Shown: positions 33,206 through 42,567, counted from the first letter of the stretch. The stretch: DNA of 64,000 bases from an uncultured Eubacteriales bacterium (GCA_900544405.1 UQVA01000001.1:124001-188000); one strand, 5' to 3'. Program-made: numbers and translations. The notes: generated by a model from the letters alone, not told the origin.

Positions 33206-35302
33206 ATGTCCACTGTATCGGATACCTTCGGAAGCCTTGTTTTTGATGACCGGGTCATGCGTGCCACGCTGCCCGCAGACATCTACCAGTCCCTGAAAAA
33301 GACCATCGACGAAGGCGTCAGCCTGGACATCCGTGTGGCGGATGCGGTGGCGGTCGCCATGAAGGATTGGGCCGTGGCCCGTGGGGCTACCCACTTCACC
33401 CATTGGTTCCAGCCTCTGACCGGCATCACCGCCGAAAAGCACGACGGCTTCATCACCCCGGCTCCCGACGGCCGGGTCATCATGGAGTTCTCCGGAAAAG
33501 AGCTCATCAAGGGCGAGCCGGATGCTTCCTCCTTCCCCTCCGGCGGCCTGCGGGCTACCTTTGAGGCCCGTGGCTACACCGCCTGGGACCCCACCTCCTA
33601 CGCATTCATCAAGGGAAAGACCCTGTGCATTCCCACGGCCTTTTGCTCCTACGGCGGCGAGGCTCTGGACAAAAAGACCCCGCTGCTGCGGTCTATGGAG
33701 GCGCTGAACAAGCAGGCCCTGCGTATCCTGCGGCTTTTCGGAAATAACACTGCCAAATGTGTCCGTACCTGCGTGGGACCGGAGCAGGAGTATTTCCTGG
33801 TGGACCGGGCCATGTTCGATAAGCGGAAGGACCTGATCTTCACCGGCCGGACTCTGTTCGGCGCCAAGCCCCCCAAGGGTCAGGAAATGGACGACCATTA
33901 TTTCGGCGTTATCAAGCCCCGTGTGGCCGAGTTCATGGCAGACCTGAACGAAGAACTCTGGAAGCTGGGCATTCTGGCCAAGACCGAGCATAACGAAGTG
34001 GCCCCGGCCCAGCACGAGCTGGCTCCCATTTACGCCACCACCAACATCGCCACGGACCACAACCAGCTGACCATGGAGATCATGCAGAAAGTTGCATTGA
34101 AGCATGGCCTGGTGTGCCTGCTTCATGAGAAGCCTTTCGACGGGGTCAACGGCTCCGGCAAGCACAACAACTGGTCCATGGCCACGGATACCGGCGTGAA
34201 CCTGCTGACGCCGGGGGAGACTCCCTACGAAAACGCTCAGTTCCTGACCTTCCTGTGCGCTGTCATTCAGGCCGTGGACGATTATCAGGACCTGCTGCGC
34301 TTGTCCGTGGCTACGGCGGGCAACGACCATCGGCTGGGTGCCAACGAAGCGCCTCCTGCGGTCATTTCCATTTTCCTGGGCGATGAGCTGACCGCCGTGC
34401 TGGATGCCATCGAGAACGACAAGCCCTACGCCGGTGCGGAAAAGACCGTCCTGAAGCTGGGTGCCCATGTGCTGCCCAAGTTCCCCAGAGACACCACCGA
34501 CCGGAACCGGACCTCCCCCTTTGCCTTTACCGGCAACAAGTTCGAGTTCCGGATGCTGGGTTCCTCCAATAGCATTGCCTGTGCCAACATCATGCTCAAT
34601 GCCTCCGTGGCGGCTTCTCTGAAAGAGTACGCCGACCGTCTGGAAGGCGTAGCGGACTTTGAAGCTGCCCTCCATGACCTTATTAAAGAGGTCATCGCCA
34701 AGCACAAGCGCATTATCTTCAACGGCAACGGCTATGACGATGCCTGGATCAAGGAAGCCACCGAGAAGCGGGGTCTGCTGAACCTGCGGACCACCGCCGA
34801 CGTGCTGCCCACCATTCTGGAAAAGAAGAATGTGGATATGCTCACGGGACTGAAGGTGTTCTCCCCGGCGGAAATCCGCTCCCGCTATGAAATTACCCTG
34901 GAGAATTACTGCAAGGCCGTGAACATCGAGGGCCGCACCATGGTGGACATGGTGAAGAAGCAGATCGCCCCCGCCGTGGAGAAGTACACCGGGGACCTTG
35001 CCGCCGCTGCCGCCAGCAAGAAGGCCGCCGTGCCGGGTCTGGCCCTGACCCACGAGACCACCCTTATTACCACCCTGTCCGGCCTGACCGACGAAATGGA
35101 TAAGGCTTTGGCCGGTCTGGAGGATGCCCTCAGCGCCTACGCCGCCGAGAGCGACATCACGAAGGCTTCCTGCCTGATCCGGGACCGGGTTCTGCCCGCC
35201 ATGGATGCCCTCCGGGCCCCCTGCGACAAGGCCGAGACCCTGACCGCGGAATCCTACTGGCCCTTCCCCAATTACGGCGATTTGCTCTTTGGTGTGCGGT
35301 AA
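33206..35302 (+). CDS. glnN: Glutamine synthetase type III
   Basis: 698 residues, the GSIII size. Signatures include the N-terminal GSIII region THFTHWFQPLTG, EKHDGFI, FSGKELIKGEPDASSFPSGGLRATFEARGYTAWDPTS, KTPLLRSMEAL, the metal/ATP segment CVGPEQEYFLVD, EHNEVAPAQHE and NGSGKHNNWSMAT. It makes glutamine from glutamate and ammonia. RBS AAGGAGTG precedes the ATG. It is divergent from the glutamate synthase run and is preceded by an attenuator-like leader, so both GS/GOGAT arms are likely to be controlled together. Confidence 0.96.
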   Translation: MSTVSDTFGSLVFDDRVMRATLPADIYQSLKKTIDEGVSLDIRVADAVAVAMKDWAVARGATHFTHWFQPLTGITAEKHDGFITPAPDGRVIMEFSGKELIKGEPDASSFPSGGLRATFEARGYTAWDPTSYAFIKGKTLCIPTAFCSYGGEALDKKTPLLRSMEALNKQALRILRLFGNNTAKCVRTCVGPEQEYFLVDRAMFDKRKDLIFTGRTLFGAKPPKGQEMDDHYFGVIKPRVAEFMADLNEELWKLGILAKTEHNEVAPAQHELAPIYATTNIATDHNQLTMEIMQKVALKHGLVCLLHEKPFDGVNGSGKHNNWSMATDTGVNLLTPGETPYENAQFLTFLCAVIQAVDDYQDLLRLSVATAGNDHRLGANEAPPAVISIFLGDELTAVLDAIENDKPYAGAEKTVLKLGAHVLPKFPRDTTDRNRTSPFAFTGNKFEFRMLGSSNSIACANIMLNASVAASLKEYADRLEGVADFEAALHDLIKEVIAKHKRIIFNGNGYDDAWIKEATEKRGLLNLRTTADVLPTILEKKNVDMLTGLKVFSPAEIRSRYEITLENYCKAVNIEGRTMVDMVKKQIAPAVEKYTGDLAAAAASKKAAVPGLALTHETTLITTLSGLTDEMDKALAGLEDALSAYAAESDITKASCLIRDRVLPAMDALRAPCDKAETLTAESYWPFPNYGDLLFGVR

Positions 35303-35317
35303 GAGAAAACAAATACA

Positions 35318-35347
35318 AAGCCGGGACCTGATTCAGGTCCCGGCTTT
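35318..35347. terminator. Terminator of glnN
   Basis: AAAGCCGGGACCTG-ATT-CAGGTCCCGGCTTT, a 14-base perfect stem starting 16 nt past the glnN stop. Confidence 0.9.
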
Positions 35348-35391
35348 CTACTATTATTTTATAGAAGCACATGAAATAAATACAAAATATA

Positions 35392-35420
35392 TTGACAAAT
35401 TTGCAACTGCAATGTACTAT
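35392..35420 (+). promoter_or_regulatory. Promoter of the Thr-rich lipoprotein gene
   Basis: TTGACA (35392-35397), 17 bases, TACTAT (35415-35420), about 90 nt before the ATG at 35511. Confidence 0.68.
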
Positions 35421-35510
35421 ATAACCAGAATAGGGACTGATAAGCGAAAGAGATAAAAATGTCAGGTTGTAAAAAAGACGATTTCAAAATACGAAAGGAG
35501 TACAGAAAAT

Positions 35511-36602
35511 ATGAGAACACGAAATGTTTTAGTAGGCTCAATTTGTCCCTTGCTTCTTGCGTTGCTTTTATCTGCCTGCGCCAAGGGTCCGGAGTCGGAG
35601 ACCACGGTCCTGCAGGATACGACGGCTCCGTCTGCCACGGTTTCGGACACAAAGCCGACGACCCTGCCCACTACGGCTCCTACGACGCAGCCCACGACAG
35701 AACCCACAGAGCCCCCCACGGAGAAGGCGATCCCCTGCACCGTCAGTGAGAATAATGGGGAGATTTCTGAGGAAGCGGCGGCTTATCAGCTTCTGGAACC
35801 TTATACGGTCCGGGCAGAAGGAACGCCGGAGGAGGTGCTGTACGCCTTTGCATCTCAGGCTTACCCGGAGGCCCTGCTGTCTCTGCCGGAGGACAACCCC
35901 TATAACCCGCTGGAATATAAGCTGCTGGAATACGGCATCCGGGAGACCTTTGAAGACGGATTTGTCGGGTACATTCTGTACTGGACGGAACGTGGGTCGG
36001 CTCTGCCGATCGTCGATGCTGCTGCCTCTCGGCCTTATAAGACCGAAGAAGCGTTCCGGGAAGCTTATCCGGACCTGGATTACAATGATGTGAACTGCGA
36101 ACGGGTGGCCCTGGTGCCGCAAGGGGATGGAACCTGGGTGCGAGTTGGTGCGGCACCGATGCGGACACTGATTTATAAGACGGAGGGACTTACGAAGCAG
36201 CGGGACCCCAAAAATAAATACACCATCGCCGGGCAGAATACCCTGGCGCAGGCCAAGGAACTGATCGACCAGGCAAGGGCTGTGGAGGATGACCGGGAAT
36301 CCCTCATCCAGCTGACGGAGGCGTTTTTCCGGTGCTTGCAGGCTGCCAATCACGCCGGTGCGCTGGACTTTGACTGGACGCTGTTCTTCCCGCGGGAGGT
36401 CGTGGACGGCATTTCCATGCGGGCGCTGATTTGTGAGTATGTGGACACGGATCAGAATCGTCAGGTGGCGCAGAGTCTGTGCTTTTCGTTCCTTCCCGTG
36501 GACGAGACCCACTGGCGGGTGCTGCTGACGGGCAACCGGATGTGGCTGGAAGCGGAAAAGCAGGAAGACGGCTGGCACTTGACCAATATCTGGTATTATT
36601 AA
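35511..36602 (+). CDS. Lipoprotein with Thr/Pro linker, unknown function
   Basis: 363 residues. A signal peptide ends in a lipobox (LLLSAC, cysteine near residue 23), then a Thr/Pro-rich spacer (about 35-70) and a soluble domain of about 290 residues that I do not recognise. The soluble part is rich in acidic and aromatic residues (YILYWTERGSALPIVD, LDFDWTLFFPREVVDG) and ends WHLTNIWYY, a pattern often seen in lipoproteins with NTF2-like domains; that is a guess. It is preceded by AAAGGAG and by its own promoter, and followed by a terminator. Confidence 0.78.
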   Translation: MRTRNVLVGSICPLLLALLLSACAKGPESETTVLQDTTAPSATVSDTKPTTLPTTAPTTQPTTEPTEPPTEKAIPCTVSENNGEISEEAAAYQLLEPYTVRAEGTPEEVLYAFASQAYPEALLSLPEDNPYNPLEYKLLEYGIRETFEDGFVGYILYWTERGSALPIVDAAASRPYKTEEAFREAYPDLDYNDVNCERVALVPQGDGTWVRVGAAPMRTLIYKTEGLTKQRDPKNKYTIAGQNTLAQAKELIDQARAVEDDRESLIQLTEAFFRCLQAANHAGALDFDWTLFFPREVVDGISMRALICEYVDTDQNRQVAQSLCFSFLPVDETHWRVLLTGNRMWLEAEKQEDGWHLTNIWYY

Positions 36603-36607
36603 GCATG

Positions 36608-36635
36608 ATCCCCGGTGGAGACACCGGGGATTCGT
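36608..36635 (+). terminator. Terminator after the lipoprotein gene
   Basis: ATCCCCGGTG-GAGA-CACCGGGGAT, a ten-base perfect stem; the following TCGTCTA is only weakly T-rich. Confidence 0.72.
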
Positions 36636-36680
36636 CTATCTGCACAAAAATGTTATGAAAACGTTGTCTATTCTGCCATC

Positions 36681-37045
36681 TTGCAAAAATCGGGAAACGG
36701 GTGTATAGTAAAGGCACAAAGGAGGAAGTCAAAAACGGAGATACCGAAAGAGGGGTGAGTCCCATGTACCGGTAAGTGTCCCCAGCCACAGCTTTTCCAA
36801 ATTCCCAAGTATCCGATCAAATATAGTCCCAAGCAATGAGTAGATGAAGTAACAATATGTGTGTAAGAAGCCCACAAAAAGTGCTACGGAGGCGCTGAGA
36901 AGTGTATTTGCCGGGGAAAAGCGGAATTGCTGCGATCCAGTAGAAACGGAGGTAGCCATAGATGACCGAGATCCAGAACGAACAGAAATGACCCTTGATT
37001 GCGAGTAAGTCCGAGTGGAACGCAGTCAAGGGTCATTTCTTTTTG
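36681..37045 (+). ncRNA. Unassigned transcription unit, possible non-coding or micro-peptide RNA
   Basis: TTGCAA (36681-36686), 17 bases, TATAGT (36704-36709) form a promoter. A strong terminator ends the unit: AGAAATGACCCTTGA (36984-36998) pairs perfectly with TCAAGGGTCATTTCT (37026-37040), then TTTTG. The predicted RNA of about 325 nt has no long ORF on its strand. It carries three ACGGAG(G) sites (near 36735, 36886, 36947) and micro-ORFs, the best being nine codons at 36962-36991, preceded by GGAGG, whose stop lies in the terminator stem. It could be an sRNA, a type I toxin relic or a peptide-encoding RNA. Confidence 0.45.
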
Positions 37046-37130
37046 CTTTGGAGCGACACATGATACATTATAATATAAAAGAGGGGACAGGCCGGAGCCT
37101 GTCCCCTTTGCGCATTTTTGGGGTATCTGC

Positions 37131-40100
37131 TTAGTGCTTCTTCCGCAGGATTATGGGAACGGTGCAGCAGCCCAGCAGGGCCACGGCAAATAGAACGAAC
37201 AGCAGCGTCACGTTCTCGCTGTCGCCGGTGGCGGGGGTCGTGCCGGGCTTCGTGGGCTCGGTGGGCTTGGAAGGCTCGGTGGGCTTGGAAGGCTCGGTGG
37301 GCTCGCTGTCCTTCTTGATTTCCACGTCGCTCATATCGTAGAGCCGGGTGAAATTGCTGACAAAGCGGGCGTAAGCGGTCAGTGCATAATAGGCCTGCTC
37401 GGTGGCCATACCGTCCCGGTCGCCGGAGGACACATGGCGGAAGCCGCCGCCGTCCACAAAGTAGCTGGCCAGAGCGTCCAGCACCGTCAGACCGTCCTTG
37501 ACGAACCGGCTGTCAGAGGCGGGGTCGATGCCCAGCGCAGTCAGGGCCACAATGACCTGAGCGCAGGACTCGCTGTTCTCATTGCCCCAGCTGCCGAAGC
37601 CACCGGTGGGCAGCTGCATAGAGGACAGTACGTCCAGTGCGTTGTCAACGGCAGTCTTTACGGCTTCGTTGGTGGAATAGTAGGGAGCCAGTGCCTGAAT
37701 GGCCATGGCGGTCATATCCACATCCGCATCCGTGCCGCTGAGGGTCCAGCCGCCGTTTTCCAGAGCCGCATCCAGGATGGTCCGGACCAGCTTCTCCCGG
37801 GTCACGTCGCCGGAGGCAGGATAGTTGTGGCTGTCCAGGGAAATCAGGGCGAAAATGGGACCGTTAATGCCCTGCTTCTGAATATAAGCCATGTTGTCCA
37901 GACCCTTCAGCAGATTGTGGCCACCAACGTTGGTCACATCCTTGCCGATGGCTGTCAGGGCCAGAATCAGGCGGGAATTGTCGGTGGACTTGGAGCGGTG
38001 GAGCCGTTCATTGGCGTCGGCATGGGCCTGTACATACGCCACAACGGCGTCATAGTAGCCGTCGGGGACGGTACGGCCGCTGCGGGCCAGACCCAGGGCC
38101 ATCCACTCGCCGCCAATGGAGCCAACACTGGGTGTACCCAGGGAGGCGAGATAATCGCCGGTGGTGGTGTAGATGTCGCTGAGCAGAGCGGTCCGCTTCA
38201 AGGCGGCCAGCTTGGCTTCTGCGGCGGTCAGCACAGCGTAGTTCTCCACACGGGCCTTCTGAGCATCGGTCAAAGCATCGTAGGCGGCCCGTGCGGCGGT
38301 GATGGCACCTTCGCTGTCCAGGGTCACTTCCCCGATGGCATCGATACGGGCTTCCACAGCATCGATCTCCGCCTGCTCGGCCTTTTTCAGGGCTTGCAGA
38401 GCGGCTTCCGCAGCGGTGAGGACCTTATAGTTGCTGACCTGGTCCTTCTGCTCCTCGGTCAGGGCCTCGTAAGCCTCCCGTGCGGCGGTGATGGCTTCTT
38501 CGCTGTCCAGAGTCACGTCGCCAATGGCATCGATCTTCTTCTCCACCTGGTCCACGGCGTAGCCGGTCATCTTGATGGTCAGCTCCGGCAGCTGAGACAG
38601 CACACTGGCAGCGGAGGTGCCCCACTGACGGTCCATGCCCTTGGTGTAGGACACGCCACGGTGCGTGGGCAGGCCGCCGAAGCCGCCGACCTTAATGGCA
38701 CCGTTCAGGACGTAGGCCACATCGGTGACATCTTCCGGAATGGTGATGGTCAGCTTCTGACGGCCGGGATTGCCGCTGAAGTCGTACACACCGGCCCAGC
38801 CGCCGGCAGAACTCTGGTAGGTCTTGCCGTTGGCGTCCTGATAGTACACGGCGAAATTGTGGTTGTACACGCCGGACAGCTTCTCCTTGGGGGAGAGCAG
38901 GTCATGGAACTGGATGGTCACGGTGTCGCCGGGCTTGAACTCGGTGTTCTCCGGCAGCACGTTGCCCTCGGCATCCAGCAGGTCATAGGAGACCTGACGG
39001 GCGGTGATGACCTGATAGGTGGAAACGCCGTCCTTCTCGATGCGGACAATGTGACGGCCGGTGGTCAGACCGGTGAGGGTCACGGCACCGGTCCCGGCAT
39101 CCACGCTGACGCCTTCACTGGTGAAGCCGGAGAAGGTCATGGCGGAGCCGACGGTGGACCGGGCGATGGTCACGGTGCAGCCGTCCTCCGGGGTGAAGGT
39201 GTAGCTGGCACCCTGGGAACCCAGGTAGAAAAGAATGTCATGCTCGGCATCCAGAGCCAGCTTTTCGGCGGCCAGCTTGCCGGTGGTGTCGAAGCGCTCC
39301 ATGTTCATGTTGGTGACGATGGAAGAACCGTCGGCCCCAACGCTGACCACGAACACGCCGGTGCTTTCCGGCCAGATGGCGGAGAGAACCTTGCTGTCGG
39401 TGGAACTCATGGCCTGAGCGTGGGTCATGGCATCATAAGTCACCAGCACGACGGCGGTGCCTTCCCGGTTGGCGGTAACGGTGGCCAGAGCGGAATTGTG
39501 GGCATCGGGAGTGATGGTCAGCAGATCGCTGGGCTGACCGTTCAGGTCCAGGACCTGATAATGGGTATCCGGCAGTGCAATCTGGCTGTTCATAAAGTTC
39601 TCAATGGCCTGCCAGTTCCGGAAGGTGTCCAGCTCAAAGGACTCGCCCACGGCCATGTTCTTGTAGCCCTGGCGGTTCACGTTCATGTACAGGTCTGCAC
39701 GGTCGTAGACATTGTTCCCAAACCGATAGACGGTGGAGGAGGAAATGTTGTCGTCCATGTGCAGGTCGTCTCGGGTAATGGTGATGTCCTGAGCGGCGGT
39801 CCACTTGGCAAAGCTCCAGTAGGTCACGCCGTCGGGGTTCTGGACCCGTAGGAAGTGGTTCAGGTTGGTGGTGGGCACCCGGAAGGTGGCGGTGACGGTG
39901 TTGTCGTCATGCTCCACGGTCTCCACCGGGTCGATGAAGGTGTAGGTGTAGTAATTGCCGAAGGTGCCGGTGACGATGGTGGAACCGGCGGGAGCGGTGA
40001 TCTTCACGTCCAGACCCGCAGGAATGGAAGCGTAGAGGCTCAGTGCGCCCTTGTCGGTGGTATCGGAAGCGGTTTTGGAAATGACGGCGGGCAGGTACTC

Positions 40101-42143
40101 GTCGGCCTTTTCGCCCATGGGCGTCAGGGTCACTTTCAGGCTGTCGCCCTCCAAGAACAGAGCAGAGGTATATACGGTGCCGTAGTTGTTGGCGCTGCCC
40201 AGAGCGGTCAGGCGCTTAGTGCCGTTGGAAGCGGTCTCAACATAGTCGATGGAGTAGTCCGTTCCGGCTACCCAGCCGCTGTTGGTGGCGTAGATCTGAT
40301 AAGCACGCTGGAGGGTGAAGGTGCTGCCCTCCTCGCTGACGGTGACGACGATGCTGCCGTTGAAGTCGCCGTTGGCATCATAGCCCTCCACCAGATAATC
40401 GCCGGGGGTCAGTGCGGTGACATATTTCAGCTTGTAGCCGTCGGCCACGCTGGACTGATCGGAGAGCAGGTCCTCGCCGGTTTTCTGGCCGTCCTGATAG
40501 GAGTAGACCTTCAAATCGGCCAGCTGAGCGGAATGCAGACCCTTGAACTCCACGTTCACGCCGGAGAGGACCGGCAACTTTGCGGTGGGGTTCATGATGG
40601 CGTAGACCCGGTCATCGTCCTTGCCATAGCTGGCAGCGACCAGATAGCCGGTGGCGGTGTCCTTGCTGACGGAGAAGGTGGCAGAGCCGTTCTCATCGGT
40701 GACAGCGCCGGAGATGAGCTTCACAGCACCGGTAGACGGGTCCAGCCAGCCAAGCTGCACGCCCTCCAGAGCCTTGGCAGCGGCCTTCAGGGAAGCAGCG
40801 TCCTTGTAGAGATAGGCGCTGACGGCGTAGAAGCCCTTCACGGTGACGGTGGCTTCCTCGCCGTCCTTCAGAAAAGAAGGTGCATCGATCCAGGTGTAGT
40901 AGTCGGACCAGGTGTCGCCGTCGCCATAGACGAAGAAGTCCACGGTGTCGCCGTCCTGGACGGCCGTGTCCGTGATGAGCGTGCCGTTGTAGCCGCCGTA
41001 GGGGGACTCGGTGCCGTCATTGGGATAGCCCTGGTTGATGAAGAAACCAAAGTTCTCCCCGTAGCCGAACACGAGGCTGACCCAGCCGGTAGAGCCCACG
41101 TCCAGATATTCCTTGGCAGTTGCCGGGGTGAAGTCCTCGGTGCCGAAGGTGAGGATGTGTGCCTCCACCAGCACGTCCAGAGCGGAAACCCCGGAGACGT
41201 TGTCGGTGAAGCCGTACTGCTCGGCCAGGTTGCCGGGGACCTCCACGGTCTGCAAGCCGTGCAGATAGCCGCCTTCCATCTGGGAGCGGATGGTCACGTT
41301 GGCAGTGGGAACTTTGCCCTCCTGCTTCACGGTGACGGTGTAGGTCTCCTCCGGCTCGCTGTTGTCGCCCATGGTGGGCCAGCTGGACCGGCCGCAGACC
41401 ACGGTGATGACCATGCCGTCCTGAACGGGAATGGAAGCGGTGCGCTTGTAGTGGGTGTCGCCCACAAAGGTATGGACCTGGAAGAGCCGGTTCTCAGCGG
41501 TGGGGGTGACGGTCAGGGACTTCACGTCATAGCCCACGGTGAGGGTGTAGCTGTTGGTGCCGGAAGCGAAATCCGGGGACAGGGTCCCGGCGCTGAAGGT
41601 CAGATCCTTGAGCTTCTTGGAAGAGACGTTGAAATCGCCGCCCAGGTCTGCACCGTAGCCGTTGCAGGTGTACTGGATGCGAATTTCGTCGCCGTCGGAG
41701 AGCTGCTTGTTGGCCACCGTGTAGGCGGAGAAGCCTTCATTGGTGAACCAGTCGTTCAGCGCGCCCATCCAGCCGGACATACTGCCGCCGTCCATCTGGG
41801 AAAGGCCATTGATGGTACTGATGTAGGTGGTGTCGGCGGTAATGCCGGAGTCCTCGCCCAGGGCTTCACCCACGCAGCCCATCATGGTGGAGTCGGCGGT
41901 CAGATCGACCCATGTATCGACCAGAGTGCCCTCCCAGGGCGCGCCGTCGGCCTTGGAATAGGTGTTGTTTTCCACGATAACGCGGACCTTGCCCAGGTCG
42001 GAAGAGTAGGTGGCGGCTTCGGAAGAAGCCGTTTCCTGAGGCGCGGGGTCGGAATCCTGTGTGCCTGCGGCAAAGATCGTGCCGGGAAGCATCCCAAGAA
42101 CCAGAACCAACACCAGCAGGACGCTGATCAGTTTTTTCTGCAT
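37131..42143 (-). CDS. Giant surface protein with DUF4430 (transcobalamin-like) domains and an alpha/alpha-toroid
   Basis: 1670 residues. Order: signal peptide (1-26); DUF4430-like domain with GSMSGWMGALNDWF and IQYTCNGYGADLG (about 48-168); cadherin-like beta domain (about 172-280); a second DUF4430-like domain with NFGFFINQGYPNDG (about 281-421); several beta-sandwich modules to about 1190; two FIVAR-like repeats with ITAAREAYEALTEEQK and ITAARAAYDALTDAQK (about 1198-1308); a prenyltransferase/squalene-cyclase-type toroid with GGWTLSGTDADVDMTAMAIQAL and GGFGSWGNENSESCAQVIVAL (about 1324-1591); Pro/Thr linker; TPATGD, membrane helix and RKKH tail, resembling a sortase signal. A cobalamin riboswitch precedes it. 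Predicted role: cell-surface cobalamin capture. Confidence 0.88.
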   Translation of the reverse strand: MQKKLISVLLVLVLVLGMLPGTIFAAGTQDSDPAPQETASSEAATYSSDLGKVRVIVENNTYSKADGAPWEGTLVDTWVDLTADSTMMGCVGEALGEDSGITADTTYISTINGLSQMDGGSMSGWMGALNDWFTNEGFSAYTVANKQLSDGDEIRIQYTCNGYGADLGGDFNVSSKKLKDLTFSAGTLSPDFASGTNSYTLTVGYDVKSLTVTPTAENRLFQVHTFVGDTHYKRTASIPVQDGMVITVVCGRSSWPTMGDNSEPEETYTVTVKQEGKVPTANVTIRSQMEGGYLHGLQTVEVPGNLAEQYGFTDNVSGVSALDVLVEAHILTFGTEDFTPATAKEYLDVGSTGWVSLVFGYGENFGFFINQGYPNDGTESPYGGYNGTLITDTAVQDGDTVDFFVYGDGDTWSDYYTWIDAPSFLKDGEEATVTVKGFYAVSAYLYKDAASLKAAAKALEGVQLGWLDPSTGAVKLISGAVTDENGSATFSVSKDTATGYLVAASYGKDDDRVYAIMNPTAKLPVLSGVNVEFKGLHSAQLADLKVYSYQDGQKTGEDLLSDQSSVADGYKLKYVTALTPGDYLVEGYDANGDFNGSIVVTVSEEGSTFTLQRAYQIYATNSGWVAGTDYSIDYVETASNGTKRLTALGSANNYGTVYTSALFLEGDSLKVTLTPMGEKADEYLPAVISKTASDTTDKGALSLYASIPAGLDVKITAPAGSTIVTGTFGNYYTYTFIDPVETVEHDDNTVTATFRVPTTNLNHFLRVQNPDGVTYWSFAKWTAAQDITITRDDLHMDDNISSSTVYRFGNNVYDRADLYMNVNRQGYKNMAVGESFELDTFRNWQAIENFMNSQIALPDTHYQVLDLNGQPSDLLTITPDAHNSALATVTANREGTAVVLVTYDAMTHAQAMSSTDSKVLSAIWPESTGVFVVSVGADGSSIVTNMNMERFDTTGKLAAEKLALDAEHDILFYLGSQGASYTFTPEDGCTVTIARSTVGSAMTFSGFTSEGVSVDAGTGAVTLTGLTTGRHIVRIEKDGVSTYQVITARQVSYDLLDAEGNVLPENTEFKPGDTVTIQFHDLLSPKEKLSGVYNHNFAVYYQDANGKTYQSSAGGWAGVYDFSGNPGRQKLTITIPEDVTDVAYVLNGAIKVGGFGGLPTHRGVSYTKGMDRQWGTSAASVLSQLPELTIKMTGYAVDQVEKKIDAIGDVTLDSEEAITAAREAYEALTEEQKDQVSNYKVLTAAEAALQALKKAEQAEIDAVEARIDAIGEVTLDSEGAITAARAAYDALTDAQKARVENYAVLTAAEAKLAALKRTALLSDIYTTTGDYLASLGTPSVGSIGGEWMALGLARSGRTVPDGYYDAVVAYVQAHADANERLHRSKSTDNSRLILALTAIGKDVTNVGGHNLLKGLDNMAYIQKQGINGPIFALISLDSHNYPASGDVTREKLVRTILDAALENGGWTLSGTDADVDMTAMAIQALAPYYSTNEAVKTAVDNALDVLSSMQLPTGGFGSWGNENSESCAQVIVALTALGIDPASDSRFVKDGLTVLDALASYFVDGGGFRHVSSGDRDGMATEQAYYALTAYARFVSNFTRLYDMSDVEIKKDSEPTEPSKPTEPSKPTEPTKPGTTPATGDSENVTLLFVLFAVALLGCCTVPIILRKKH

Positions 42144-42211
42144 TTTGGATTTTCCTCCTTTTCATTTTCGGAGTTCTGCCAAAAATGCCGAAAAAGACGG
42201 GATTTTCCCGC

Positions 42212-42249
42212 AAAAAAGCCGCAGCAGGGCGCACCAACCCTGCTGCGGC
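42212..42249 (-). terminator. Terminator in the cobalamin riboswitch leader
   Basis: On the minus strand GCCGCAGCAGGG pairs with CCCTGCTGCGGC (12 pairs, eight-base loop), followed by six T. It lies between the B12 aptamer and the start codon at 42143, so it is the likely expression platform. Confidence 0.88.
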
Positions 42250-42307
42250 CGATTTTCCGCACAGAAAAAAGCCGGTCCTTGTATCACGCAAAGCCAGCAG
42301 AACACAC

Positions 42308-42508
42308 TCCGTCTGAGCAGGTCTCCTGGCTGGTGCATCACGGGTATTTTCCGGGCCTTCTCAGAGCGGAACGCTCCAATGACCGGCTTTCGCCAAATGA
42401 AAAATACCTCCGCACTTACAGTGGCGGTACCGCCGGGGATTTCCACCCCGTTCGCTATTCTCCCACGGGGCTTTTACCGCTCCCATGGGCACTCAGACGT
42501 TATCCGAT
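42308..42508 (-). promoter_or_regulatory. Cobalamin (B12) riboswitch
   Basis: Read on the minus strand, the conserved core GGTGGAAATCC...GGCGGTACCGCCACTGT covers 42447-42418 and the B12-box end GCCAGGAGACCTGCTC covers 42330-42315, in the right order and spacing for the cobalamin aptamer class. It is followed by an intrinsic terminator, so B12 binding should switch off the 1670-residue surface protein. It does not lie upstream of the divergent ECF operon on the plus strand. Confidence 0.95.
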
Positions 42509-42515
42509 TGCTTTC

Positions 42516-42544
42516 ATTCTACCATAACCCGGCTCCCCTGTCAA
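42516..42544 (-). promoter_or_regulatory. Promoter of the riboswitch-controlled transcript
   Basis: TTGACA (42544-42539), 17 bases, TAGAAT (42521-42516) on the minus strand; transcription would start about 42509, just before the aptamer. Confidence 0.82.
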
Positions 42545-42567
42545 TGAAAATGCCAAGAAAAAGGGGA

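Noticed and set aside
36729..36959. Hydrophobic 76-residue frame on the minus strand in the 36.6-37.1 kb gap
   Set aside because: No RBS precedes its start and it lies opposite the promoter-to-terminator unit; two other overlapping minus frames are similar. Kept only as a note.
38217..38550. Direct repeats considered as a CRISPR-like or mobile repeat
   Set aside because: The two copies are in frame and encode FIVAR-like protein repeats; there are no spacers of uniform length.
42144..42307. Possible second riboswitch on the plus strand upstream of the ECF operon
   Set aside because: All conserved cobalamin-aptamer blocks read correctly only on the minus strand; the plus-strand leader after its promoter is about 25 nt.
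39855..42527. Open frame of 890 codons on the plus strand across the giant surface protein gene and riboswitch
   Set aside because: It reads antisense through a gene with signal peptide, domains and riboswitch; the Gly/Val/His-rich product has no recognisable domain.
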